Notes: generated by a model not told the origin, from the sequence alone. Counted from the stretch's first letter, positions 1-6,429 are shown. The stretch is DNA of 8,744 nt from CAYWNK01 sp047639615 (GCA_047639615.1 JBLIOL010000239.1:1-8744), one strand, 5' to 3'. Program-made: numbers and translations.

Positions 1-1573
1 GGAAGATCATCGTGGAGAGCAAGAAGGCACGCGTAGCGTGACTGCGCTTCACCAGTCCAAGGCTACTGAAGAGGAAGGCCAGGACGCCCGTGGCAAAGAC
101 CTCGAAGAAGCCCTCCACCCACAGGTGCACCACCCACCAACGCCAGTACTCGGCCACCGATAGGTGGGACCGCGCGCCGTACATGAGGCCCGCGCCGTAG
201 AGCAGGCCGATAGCCACGATCGCCAGGGTGAGTAGGCCCACCATGCCGCGCGATTCCTTGTTGGCCAAGGCCGGCAATACGCCACGCATCATCAGCACGA
301 GCCACAGGATCAAGCCCACGAAGAGACCGATCTGCCACACGCGACCAAGTTCGACGTACTCGTAGCCCTGGTGTCCGAACCAGAAGCCCATGTCCAAACC
401 GAGCTTTTGGTGGATGGAGAGGAACTCGCCCGTAAGCGAACCTACCACGACCACCAACAAGGCTCCGAAGAGCACGTTCACTCCCAAGCGTTGGAACTTG
501 GGCTCGCGTCCTCCGATCACCGGTGCAAGGAACAAGCCCGCGCCCAGGAAGGCCGTAGCGATCCAGAACATCGCCGTTTGGATGTGCCAGGTACGCGCCA
601 GGGAGTAGGGCAGGATCTTCGCCAGGGGCAAGCCAAAGAAGTGGTTGCCCTCAATCGTGTAGTGCGCCACGACTGCTCCCAAGGTCACTTGCAGCACGAA
701 GAGCGCGATGACCACCACCACGTACTTGCCCACTGCGCGCATGGAAGGCGTCAACACCAGGCCACGCAAGGGATCGCTCTTGGGTGCTTCGTGGGGCTCT
801 TCTTGGCCAGCACGGGATGCGCGATACCAAACGATGCCCGCGATAACCCCCAGCAGCAGCATGATGCTGATGATGGACCAGAACAGGTTCGCCGCCGTAG
901 GCACGTTGCCAATGAGCGGCTCGTGCGGCCAGTTGTTGGTGTAGGTGTAGCTCTCGCCAGGGCGCTCCGTGACGCAGGCCCAAGCCGTCCAAGCGAAGAA
1001 CTGGCCGATGCTCTGCAAGCGCTCGGGGTCGCTCAGGGTGCCCTCCGGAATCGCGTAGTCCTCGCGCAACTGAGCCTTGCTGGGATCGTTGTTGAAGAGG
1101 CCGCGGTAGTGATCGCCTACGCCCTGCCAAACAGCCGCGCGCTCATCACTGATGGTGAGCGTGCCACTGGCCACGTCGAAGGTATTGGTGCGCAGCTCGT
1201 ACTTAAGCCGGCCTTCCAGAGCGGCCTGCTGCACAGGACCGAGCTCCTCGTAGGCCTGGCCGTGCTCGGCCTGGCTCCAGGTCTCCATCAGTGCGAGGCA
1301 CTCACGATGGACCCAGTCAGCCGACCAGTCCGGCGCTTGGTACGCGCCGTGGCCCCAGATGGAACCGACCTGCTGGCCGCCCATGCTCTGCCAAGCCTGC
1401 TGTCCGTCGAGAAGCTGCTCACCCGTGAACAACTCCACACCGGAGGTAGTGACGACACGCTCAGGAATCGGTGGCGCTTGGCGATAGACCTCGCGCCCAA
1501 AAAAGCCGAGGAGGAAAAAGGCGCCTAGGACTATCGAGCCCAGGGCCACCCAGTGAATACGTTTGGGGTTCAT
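1..1573 (-). CDS. norZ: Quinol-dependent nitric oxide reductase (qNOR), 3' end cut by window edge
   Basis: This inner-membrane enzyme would reduce two NO to N2O using electrons from quinol. The visible part is 524 codons from ATG at 1573 and stays open to base 1; the family usually has about 750-770 residues, so about a third is missing. The N-terminus has a membrane helix (about residues 8-26) and a periplasmic domain typical of single-chain qNORs (GEQLLDGQQAWQSMGG at 51-66, with SIWGHGAYQAPDW following). Multiple helices begin near 228. RTWHIQTAMFWIATAFLGAG (327-346) carries a candidate low-spin haem ligand His330. VVHLWVEGFFEVFATG (481-496) carries the FeB-type His483 and Glu487, spaced as in known qNORs. 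The remaining FeB and haem histidines would lie beyond the edge. ATG is 5 bases after the ric stop, with AAGGG at the end of ric as a likely ribosome site, so ric-norZ is an operon. The long N-terminal domain argues against a cytochrome-c-dependent NorB. Confidence 0.95.
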   Translation of the reverse strand, partial: MNPKRIHWVALGSIVLGAFFLLGFFGREVYRQAPPIPERVVTTSGVELFTGEQLLDGQQAWQSMGGQQVGSIWGHGAYQAPDWSADWVHRECLALMETWSQAEHGQAYEELGPVQQAALEGRLKYELRTNTFDVASGTLTISDERAAVWQGVGDHYRGLFNNDPSKAQLREDYAIPEGTLSDPERLQSIGQFFAWTAWACVTERPGESYTYTNNWPHEPLIGNVPTAANLFWSIISIMLLLGVIAGIVWYRASRAGQEEPHEAPKSDPLRGLVLTPSMRAVGKYVVVVIALFVLQVTLGAVVAHYTIEGNHFFGLPLAKILPYSLARTWHIQTAMFWIATAFLGAGLFLAPVIGGREPKFQRLGVNVLFGALLVVVVGSLTGEFLSIHQKLGLDMGFWFGHQGYEYVELGRVWQIGLFVGLILWLVLMMRGVLPALANKESRGMVGLLTLAIVAIGLLYGAGLMYGARSHLSVAEYWRWWVVHLWVEGFFEVFATGVLAFLFSSLGLVKRSHATRAFLLSTMIF

Positions 1574-1578
1574 CAGAT

Positions 1579-2250
1579 TCAGCCCTTCAGGGCACGGGGG
1601 AAGAGAGCGTTGTTCTCCAAGTGAATGTGTTCCATCAGGTCGCGCTCCAACTGGGCGAGACCGAGGTACAGAGCGCGCCAGGTGTTGCAGGCGCCCTCCG
1701 GCGGCTCAAAGTTCGCGGCCAACTCGCGCATGCGCTCGAGGTTCTTGCCGTGGTCCTGGTGCTCCTCCTCCATGACCGAGATCGGCATGGCCACCATGCG
1801 GCCGCGGCCAGCGAGGATCATCGGGAAGAGCATCTGCTCCTCCTTCTGCATGTGCATCTCGAGCTCCTCGGTGAGGCGCTCGAGGAACTCCCCGAGGCCG
1901 CGCGGGCAGTCGGGCTTCTCTCCGTGCACCTGCTCGACCTTGCGCGCCATGGCGGTCAGCCGCGGCAGCTCCTCGCGGTGCGCAGCGTGAAAGTTGTCGA
2001 GTATGTACTGAACGAAGTCCGGTAGCGGTTTCTCCGACACGAGCTCCTGCTGGGGAGTCTCGGCGATCGCGGCCTGCAGCTCGCTCTCCAGCTGGGCCAC
2101 ATCGAGCCCTTGCTTGACACAGGCATCAGCCAAGGAGATGCGGCCATTGCAGCAGAAGTCCAAGCCATGCTTGTGGAACACCCGACTGGCTCCGGCATGG
2201 CTTACGGCGAGTTCGGCGAGGGTTGAATCGGGCTTGATGAGGTCTTGCAT
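1579..2250 (-). CDS. ric: Iron-sulfur cluster repair di-iron protein (RIC/YtfE/ScdA; NorA-like)
   Basis: This is a cytoplasmic di-iron hemerythrin-like protein that repairs NO-damaged iron-sulfur centres and may bind NO. At 223 residues it matches E. coli YtfE (220). The N-terminal DUF542-type domain has the conserved FCCNG motif (Cys33, Cys34). The C-terminal four-helix domain carries every expected di-iron ligand: His88, His133, Glu137, His164, His208 and Glu212. Each is shifted by exactly +4 from the E. coli ligands His84, His129, Glu133, His160, His204 and Glu208. The ATG at 2250 has AGGA at 2257-2260 on the minus strand, six bases upstream. It is the first gene after the sigma-54 promoter and lies 5 bases ahead of norZ. 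In Ralstonia eutropha the equivalent gene, norA, is co-transcribed with norB under NorR and is reported to bind NO and tune the response; I infer the same role here. Confidence 0.95.
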   Translation of the reverse strand: MQDLIKPDSTLAELAVSHAGASRVFHKHGLDFCCNGRISLADACVKQGLDVAQLESELQAAIAETPQQELVSEKPLPDFVQYILDNFHAAHREELPRLTAMARKVEQVHGEKPDCPRGLGEFLERLTEELEMHMQKEEQMLFPMILAGRGRMVAMPISVMEEEHQDHGKNLERMRELAANFEPPEGACNTWRALYLGLAQLERDLMEHIHLENNALFPRALKG

Positions 2251-2282
2251 TGGGGTTCCTGTAGGGGTTCTCCCAGGCCTAA

Positions 2283-2298
2283 TGCAGGAAGCGTGCCA
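2283..2298 (-). promoter_or_regulatory. Sigma-54 promoter for ric-norZ
   Basis: Read on the minus strand this is TGGCACGCTTCCTGCA. The consensus is TGGCACG-N4-TTGCW, so it matches at the GG (-24) and GC (-12) elements with the required 10 bases between them and differs only in CTGC for TTGC. Transcription would begin near 2273, giving a leader of about 23 bases before the ric ATG. A divergent sigma-54 activator with a GAFTGA loop makes this assignment strong. The placement is inferred from sequence only. Confidence 0.9.
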
Positions 2299-2337
2299 GC
2301 CTTCGATTCGTTGGAAACAAAGGACTTAGGAGTGGGT

Positions 2338-2346
2338 TGTTATGAT
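2338..2346 (+). promoter_or_regulatory. norR: Possible extended -10 promoter for norR
   Basis: TGTTATGAT is an extended -10 element (TGN followed by TATGAT, five of six matches to TATAAT). No convincing -35 hexamer lies 16-18 bases upstream, which is acceptable for an extended -10 promoter. The start point would be near 2353, giving a leader of about 39 bases to the norR ATG. The candidate NorR boxes at 2366-2376 and 2386-2396 would then lie just downstream of the start point, which would suit negative autoregulation. Confidence 0.4.
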
Positions 2347-2354
2347 TTCAACAC
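2344..2354. promoter_or_regulatory. Weak candidate third NorR box
   Basis: GATTTCAACAC matches the better box at 2366-2376 (GTCATTAACAC) at 7 of 11 positions and lies 22 bases from it. It lacks the defining GT at one end, so it does not satisfy GT-N7-AC. It is listed because characterised NorR promoters usually carry three boxes and this is where the third would be expected. Confidence 0.25.
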
Positions 2355-2365
2355 GCAGCTATGCT

Positions 2366-2376
2366 GTCATTAACAC
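2366..2376. promoter_or_regulatory. Candidate NorR box (upstream activating site)
   Basis: GTCATTAACAC fits the NorR pattern GT-N7-AC, with a full GTCA half-site (the E. coli consensus is GTCA-N3-TGAC). Its centre lies about 98 bases upstream of the predicted ric-norZ start point, a normal distance for a sigma-54 enhancer site. The assignment rests on pattern and position. Confidence 0.55.
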
Positions 2377-2385
2377 ACGCACGCT

Positions 2386-2396
2386 GTTCATATGAC
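2386..2396. promoter_or_regulatory. Candidate NorR box overlapping the norR start codon
   Basis: GTTCATATGAC fits GT-N7-AC with a full TGAC half-site. It begins 20 bases (about two helical turns) after the box at 2366 and covers the norR ATG (2392-2394). Binding here could both activate ric-norZ and hinder norR expression. Confidence 0.5.
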
Positions 2397-3936
2397 AACA
2401 CCCTCCCACGAGGCCCTGCTCGCCATCGCGCGCGACATCACGGCCTCCCTCAGCACCGAGGATCGCGCCCAGCGCCTGGTCCAAGCGGTGCACCGCGCCC
2501 TGCCCTGCGACGCGGTCGGCCTGCTGCGCTTGGAGGGCGACCAGCTCGTACCCATGGCCTGCCTAGGCCTCGATAGCGACGTCTACGGGCGACGCTTCGC
2601 CCTAGCCGAGCATCCGCGCCTAGCCATCATTGCGGCCAGCAGCGAGCCCACCCGCTTCCCCGACAACAGCCCGCTCCCCGACCCCTACGACGGCCTCGTG
2701 AACGGCGCCCCGCACCTGGGCGAACAGGTCCACTCCTGCCTGGGCTGCGCGCTGATGGACGAGGGCGAACTGGTCGGCGTACTGACCGCCGACGCGCTTA
2801 GACCAGGTGCCTTCGAGAACATCGACGACGACTTCCTAGCTCACCTCGCCGCCCTAGCAGGCGCTGCCCTGCGCACGGCGCACCTGATCGAAGCACTTGA
2901 GGAGCGCGCCGAAGTCCGCGGCCAAGTCGCCCGCGACCTGGTGCAGGACGTCATGGATCGACGCGGCACAATGCTGCTCGGCGCCAGCGACGCCACCGCC
3001 GCCCTGCGCGATGAGATTGCCCTGGTCGGCCGCTCCGACTTCCCTGTGCTCGTCACCGGCGAAACCGGCGTGGGCAAGGAACTGGTCGTGCGCATGCTGC
3101 ACACGCAATCCCAGCGCGCGGCCACGCCGCTGGTCTACGTGAACTGCGCCGCCGTGCCTGAGTCGGTGTTCGAGAGCGAGCTCTTCGGCCACGTGCGCGG
3201 CGCATTTACCGGCGCAGACTCCGAGCGCCTAGGCAAGTTCCGCGCAGCCGATGGCGCCTGCCTCTTCCTGGACGAAATCGGTGAGCTGCCACTGCACGTA
3301 CAGCCCAAGCTCCTGCGCGTACTTCAAGAAGGCGAGGTCCAATGCGTAGGATCGGACAGGCCCTTCAAGGTCGACGTACGTGTCTTCGCCGCAACCAACC
3401 GCGACCTCTCGGCAGAAGTCGCCGCAGGACGCTTCCGCGCCGACCTCCTACACCGGCTCGATGTCTGCCGCATCGTGGTTCCGCCCCTGCGCGAGCGCCC
3501 CGAGGACATCCCGCCCCTCGCGGGCCACTTCGCCGACCGCGCACGCCGGCGCCTAGGCACGGGCCCAATCCGCTTCGGACCCAACGCCCAATCCGCGCTC
3601 TCAGGCAACGCCTGGCCGGGCAACGTCCGCGAGCTAGAGAACGTCATCTCCCGCGGCATCCTGCGCGCCACGGGTCGCACACCAGCCGGCGATGTGGTCA
3701 TGGTCCGTCATGACGACCTAGACGTAGAGCCGCGCCATACGGAGCAAGCTCTGGCTTCAACGCCCATTCCTGCAAAAGGCGTAGCCCTGCGCGAAGCCGT
3801 CGAGGACTACAAACGCGCGTTGATCAAGAGCGCCCTCGAGCGCAACACAGGCAACTGGGCGGCAGCCGCGCGGGAACTAGGCCTCGACCGCGGCAACCTC
3901 CATCATCTAGCTCGTCGCCTGGGCCTCAAGCAATAG
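2392..3936 (+). CDS. norR: NorR: NO-sensing sigma-54-dependent transcriptional activator
   Basis: This cytoplasmic activator senses NO through a mononuclear iron in its GAF domain and remodels sigma-54 polymerase by ATP hydrolysis. It has 514 residues; E. coli NorR has 504. The GAF domain (about 15-165) keeps the residues implicated in the iron centre: Arg76, Asp97, Tyr99, Asp100, His114, Cys116 and Asp134 (E. coli Arg75, Asp96, Tyr98, Asp99, His111, Cys113, Asp131). The AAA+ domain has Walker A GETGVGKE (223-230), the sigma-54-contacting loop GAFTGA (270-275), Walker B LFLDEIGEL (291-299) and NVREL (411-415). The Fis-type helix-turn-helix is at about 466-511 (NWAAAARELGLDRGNLHHLA). The ATG at 2392 is the only possible start, because an in-frame TAA lies at 2371; no Shine-Dalgarno is visible. 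One oddity: Ala82 replaces Arg81 of E. coli, a residue linked to autoinhibition. The gene is divergent from its likely target ric-norZ. Confidence 0.96.
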   Translation: MTTPSHEALLAIARDITASLSTEDRAQRLVQAVHRALPCDAVGLLRLEGDQLVPMACLGLDSDVYGRRFALAEHPRLAIIAASSEPTRFPDNSPLPDPYDGLVNGAPHLGEQVHSCLGCALMDEGELVGVLTADALRPGAFENIDDDFLAHLAALAGAALRTAHLIEALEERAEVRGQVARDLVQDVMDRRGTMLLGASDATAALRDEIALVGRSDFPVLVTGETGVGKELVVRMLHTQSQRAATPLVYVNCAAVPESVFESELFGHVRGAFTGADSERLGKFRAADGACLFLDEIGELPLHVQPKLLRVLQEGEVQCVGSDRPFKVDVRVFAATNRDLSAEVAAGRFRADLLHRLDVCRIVVPPLRERPEDIPPLAGHFADRARRRLGTGPIRFGPNAQSALSGNAWPGNVRELENVISRGILRATGRTPAGDVVMVRHDDLDVEPRHTEQALASTPIPAKGVALREAVEDYKRALIKSALERNTGNWAAAARELGLDRGNLHHLARRLGLKQ

Positions 3937-3942
3937 GCCCAG
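3919..3942. terminator. Hairpin across the norR stop codon, possible terminator
   Basis: CTGGGCCT and AGGCCCAG form perfect 8-base arms around an 8-base loop, with the norR TAG (3934-3936) at the loop/stem junction. It sits between convergent norR and the small leftward gene that ends at 3954. No T-run follows on either strand, so it is not a standard intrinsic terminator. A role in 3' end formation is possible but unproven. Confidence 0.35.
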
Positions 3943-3953
3943 CGTGCGCGAAC

Positions 3954-4151
3954 TTAGGCCATAACGTTGACATGACCACCGGTACCGGTGGCGGCTACTT
4001 CGCCTGCTGCGTCGATTAGTTTCGTGGCTGCTTTTCCCTCAGCCTTAGCCTGGTCCTGCTCCATCTTGAGCACAGAGACCACACGGTATTGACCTGGACT
4101 CGCCGTGACGCCCTTCATGGAGGGCTCTGAGTTTCCTGAAATCGGGTTCAT
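3954..4151 (-). CDS. Small protein resembling the YjfB 'putative motility protein' family
   Basis: The predicted protein has 65 residues and no cysteine, signal peptide or membrane segment. Its second half has one predicted helix (VVSVLKMEQDQAKAEGKAAT and on to LIDAA), then a Gly/Thr turn and the end HVNVMA. The layout V-x-VLK-x3-D...LI...G-(H/I)-(V/I)-(N/D)-V-x-A resembles YjfB-like small proteins, whose function is unknown despite the motility label. I chose the ATG at 4151 because GAAAGG lies 8 bases upstream. An in-frame ATG at 4184 (76 residues) has no ribosome site, and one at 4118 is weaker. It follows the phosphoesterase on the same strand after 70 bases and converges with norR at 17 bases. 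Codon choice looks like real coding. The family call comes from pattern memory; an unrelated small gene is the alternative. Confidence 0.55.
   Translation of the reverse strand: MNPISGNSEPSMKGVTASPGQYRVVSVLKMEQDQAKAEGKAATKLIDAAGEVAATGTGGHVNVMA
3976..3991. repeat. Perfect 16-base palindrome inside the small gene
   Basis: CCACCGGTACCGGTGG is fully self-complementary. It encodes part of the Thr-Gly-Thr-Gly-Gly turn of the YjfB-like protein, and the alternating Gly/Thr codons (GGT, ACC) generate much of the symmetry. It may therefore be a by-product of coding. It has no loop, so as RNA it is a poor hairpin, but as DNA it could bind a dimeric protein. Confidence 0.4.
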
Positions 4152-4221
4152 CAAGGTCGCCTTTCGGCCGAGCCAGGAACCCATCTGAAATCAAACCCGA
4201 ACGCTTCGCACCGGTCTCGAT

Positions 4222-6294
4222 TCAGTCCACCAGACGCAGCGCACCGAAGCCCTCAATACGAGTCAGGCTCTTACCGGTGGACCACAGCCGGTGATAGGAG
4301 ACGGTGGCCTGCTCGCCTTCGCCGTCACGGTCAGCCACCAACAGGTCCCAAGAGAGCTCCGCGCCCTGACCGTCGCCGGCCACTCCCAAGAGGCTTAGGG
4401 GCAGGCTCGCTTCGAGCACCCAACCACCTTCCACCTGGCGCGCCTGATGCCGAATCACGTCGCTACCGGTCTTGCTCTCTAGACGTCCAAGGGCGCCAAA
4501 AGTAAAAACGCCGACGCTTGTGCCGGTCACCCCAGGCACGCGAAATAGCAGCCTCACACAATCGCTCTGATCGAGACTCGTCGCTGCGTCATCCATGACC
4601 TGGTCATCACGAACGGTGACGGCCAAGTGCAGCCAGCCAGCACTCCAGCCCACTTGGATATCCGCCCCAAGATCGGTCGGGCCCTTGTAGGCCGTCACGT
4701 TCTTGATCAATGGAGTGCGGTCATCCACATGCATCTTGGGCACGGCGCTCCACTCCGCCAGCTGCCCATCGAGGTCCACCAGCGCGAGCGCGCCGGCACT
4801 GTAATGAGGACGGTAGACGGTCACCTTTTGCTCCCACTGGACGTCCACGGCGAGAGCTTGGTCCTTGCCCTTGATAGCCACCAGCAAGTCCAGCTCGATC
4901 GGCGCACGCCAAGGCTCGGTAGCGGGATCGAAGGCTAGCTCCCCCAAGCGGTAATCCACCGTGCGACGCTCCTGCGGCTCCAGGTGCAACTCCAGGGTCG
5001 GGTGCGCGCTATCCGCCTGGGACGGACCGACGCGCAGGTCCATGGCCTTGTCCAGCGGATTGAAAAACGTAGCTGCGCTGGTCCGCTCCGAAACATCGAG
5101 TGGCCCGAACTGAAGCGAGCTCTGCAGCTCTGCCGTCACGGACGCAATGCGCCGCGCCACGTGCTCATCTGTGCTCTCGATGCGCAGACTATCGATAAGC
5201 GCGCCATCCCTATCGATAGCCGACAGGCCAATCGCCTGCGCATCGATGTCCAGGGCCACGTAGTGATGGGTTGAAATCGCCAGCTCTTGATATGGATTCG
5301 GCGCGCTGTCGACCTTGTAGAGGGGAGCACCTCCGCCGCCCGTCACTAGATAGGTGATGCCATCTTTAGTAGAGCGTTCGTACAGGTGATCGTGGCCGCC
5401 AAGCACGAGGTCCACGTCGTACATCTCGAAAAGCGGCACCAGGAAACGGCGTCCCTCGTCCAGGGGCCACTCCTTGGGCGTTCCATCCTCGTGCAGCTTA
5501 CCGTGCGGCCCCGAGGTCAGCGGCTGGTGGTGTAAGGCAACCAACGTGTAGCGATTGCGAGCCGAACGCAGTTGCTCGCGCAGCCAATCGTACTGGGGCA
5601 TGCCCGGCATCATGCGCGAGTTGGTGTCCAGCACGAGCAGGGTGATCAACTCGTAGTCGACCCGATACCAGCGCTCGTTCCCCGGCAACTCGTACAGCGA
5701 GAAGTAGTGCGACGCCTCGATGTTGGTCACATCATCGTGACGACGGGTGGCCTCATGATTACCGATGGCCGGCCACATGGGCATGCGCCCCAGAAAGTTG
5801 CGCGCAGGCGAGAAGAACTCATTGATCCAACGCTTGTACTGGCGCCCATCGCTCGGGTAATCGCCGGTTCCGATCGCAAAGAGCGCCTCACTCTCATGTT
5901 CAAACATGCGCTCCGAGACCTGACCCCAGACCTTCGGTTGGGTGCGCACATCGCCGACCACTAGCAAACGATAGCTCTCCGGCTGCAGCGGCAAGGTGCG
6001 GAACTGGCGTGTACCACTGCTGTGACCCGGCCCCGTGATCTCGTAGGAGTAGAGCGTATTGGGCGTCAAGTTCTCGAGCGCGAACACATGGTGCCGCGCG
6101 GCCTCCACATGCTCGACAGCACTCACTCCTTCGCCCGCCCAGTACTGCAGATTCGCGGCCAAGGGCGTCTCGTGATCGATGACCACCGTCATCGTGCGCG
6201 CGCTTGGTTGCAGCAGGAACGGCCCACAGGAAAAATCTGTGGGTGCAGCGGGCTGGGGTGCTTGGGCGAAGAGTACGAGGAGCGCGGCAAACAT
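4222..6294 (-). CDS. Secreted metallophosphoesterase with fibronectin-like N-terminus and CBM9/DOMON-like C-terminus
   Basis: This is likely an exported hydrolase of phosphate esters using two metal ions; the substrate is unknown. It has 690 residues. A hydrophobic start (FAALLVLFA, then AQAPQ) looks like a signal peptide but lacks basic residues. Residues about 22-100 form a fibronectin III-like domain, as in purple acid phosphatases. The catalytic domain (about 107-350) shows GD115, GD145YPSD149G, GN179H180E181, LH255H256QP and GH301DH303LYER, so the metal-ligand blocks are in order. The purple-type tyrosine of GDxxY is not at its usual place (Ser148 there), so it may not be a true purple enzyme. 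Residues about 395-495 look like an unassigned beta domain. Residues about 504-690 (LDGQLAEWSA, WLHLAVTVRDD, GGWVLEASLPLSLLG) resemble CBM9/DOMON-like binding domains. No Shine-Dalgarno precedes the ATG. It is divergent from the peroxidase gene. Confidence 0.85.
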   Translation of the reverse strand: MFAALLVLFAQAPQPAAPTDFSCGPFLLQPSARTMTVVIDHETPLAANLQYWAGEGVSAVEHVEAARHHVFALENLTPNTLYSYEITGPGHSSGTRQFRTLPLQPESYRLLVVGDVRTQPKVWGQVSERMFEHESEALFAIGTGDYPSDGRQYKRWINEFFSPARNFLGRMPMWPAIGNHEATRRHDDVTNIEASHYFSLYELPGNERWYRVDYELITLLVLDTNSRMMPGMPQYDWLREQLRSARNRYTLVALHHQPLTSGPHGKLHEDGTPKEWPLDEGRRFLVPLFEMYDVDLVLGGHDHLYERSTKDGITYLVTGGGGAPLYKVDSAPNPYQELAISTHHYVALDIDAQAIGLSAIDRDGALIDSLRIESTDEHVARRIASVTAELQSSLQFGPLDVSERTSAATFFNPLDKAMDLRVGPSQADSAHPTLELHLEPQERRTVDYRLGELAFDPATEPWRAPIELDLLVAIKGKDQALAVDVQWEQKVTVYRPHYSAGALALVDLDGQLAEWSAVPKMHVDDRTPLIKNVTAYKGPTDLGADIQVGWSAGWLHLAVTVRDDQVMDDAATSLDQSDCVRLLFRVPGVTGTSVGVFTFGALGRLESKTGSDVIRHQARQVEGGWVLEASLPLSLLGVAGDGQGAELSWDLLVADRDGEGEQATVSYHRLWSTGKSLTRIEGFGALRLVD

Positions 6295-6371
6295 GGAGAG
6301 AGTCGTGGTTGCGGTTCGGGCAGTTTTCGAGACCCACCCTAGCCATCCGAGAGGCCCAAGGACGGGTATCT

Positions 6372-6393
6372 TGAAGTTCCTGCCCGGACTTCA
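6372..6393. promoter_or_regulatory. Dyad in the divergent phosphoesterase/peroxidase control region
   Basis: TGAAGT and ACTTCA are perfect 6-base inverted arms separated by 10 bases, a shape typical of operators for dimeric regulators. It lies within the 178-base gap between the two divergent genes. A poor sigma-70-like pair, TTGAAG (6371-6376) and GATTAG (6394-6399) with a 17-base spacer, overlaps it toward the peroxidase gene. Function is inferred only from symmetry and position. Confidence 0.3.
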
Positions 6394-6429
6394 GATTAGC
6401 GTAAGAGGTGTGGGCGAGAGTTAGGAAAT

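Noticed and set aside
371..1528. A 385-codon open frame on the plus strand
   Set aside because: It is antisense to norZ, whose protein has unmistakable qNOR motifs throughout. The plus-strand product is low-complexity, with no recognisable domain, as expected from a GC-rich shadow frame.
1471..2025. A 184-codon open frame on the plus strand
   Set aside because: It is antisense to ric and the start of norZ, and its Leu/His-rich translation mirrors the Glu-rich helices of the di-iron protein.
2252..2270. Direct repeat GGGGTTC (2252-2258 and 2264-2270) in the ric leader
   Set aside because: Two 7-base copies 12 bases apart in a short leader carry no dyad and no known motif, and chance is an adequate explanation.
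5900..6346. A 148-codon minus-strand frame overlapping the phosphoesterase 5' end
   Set aside because: The overlapping phosphoesterase frame has signal peptide, fibronectin-like and catalytic motifs, while this frame shows none. Its ATG is discussed only as part of the start-site question.
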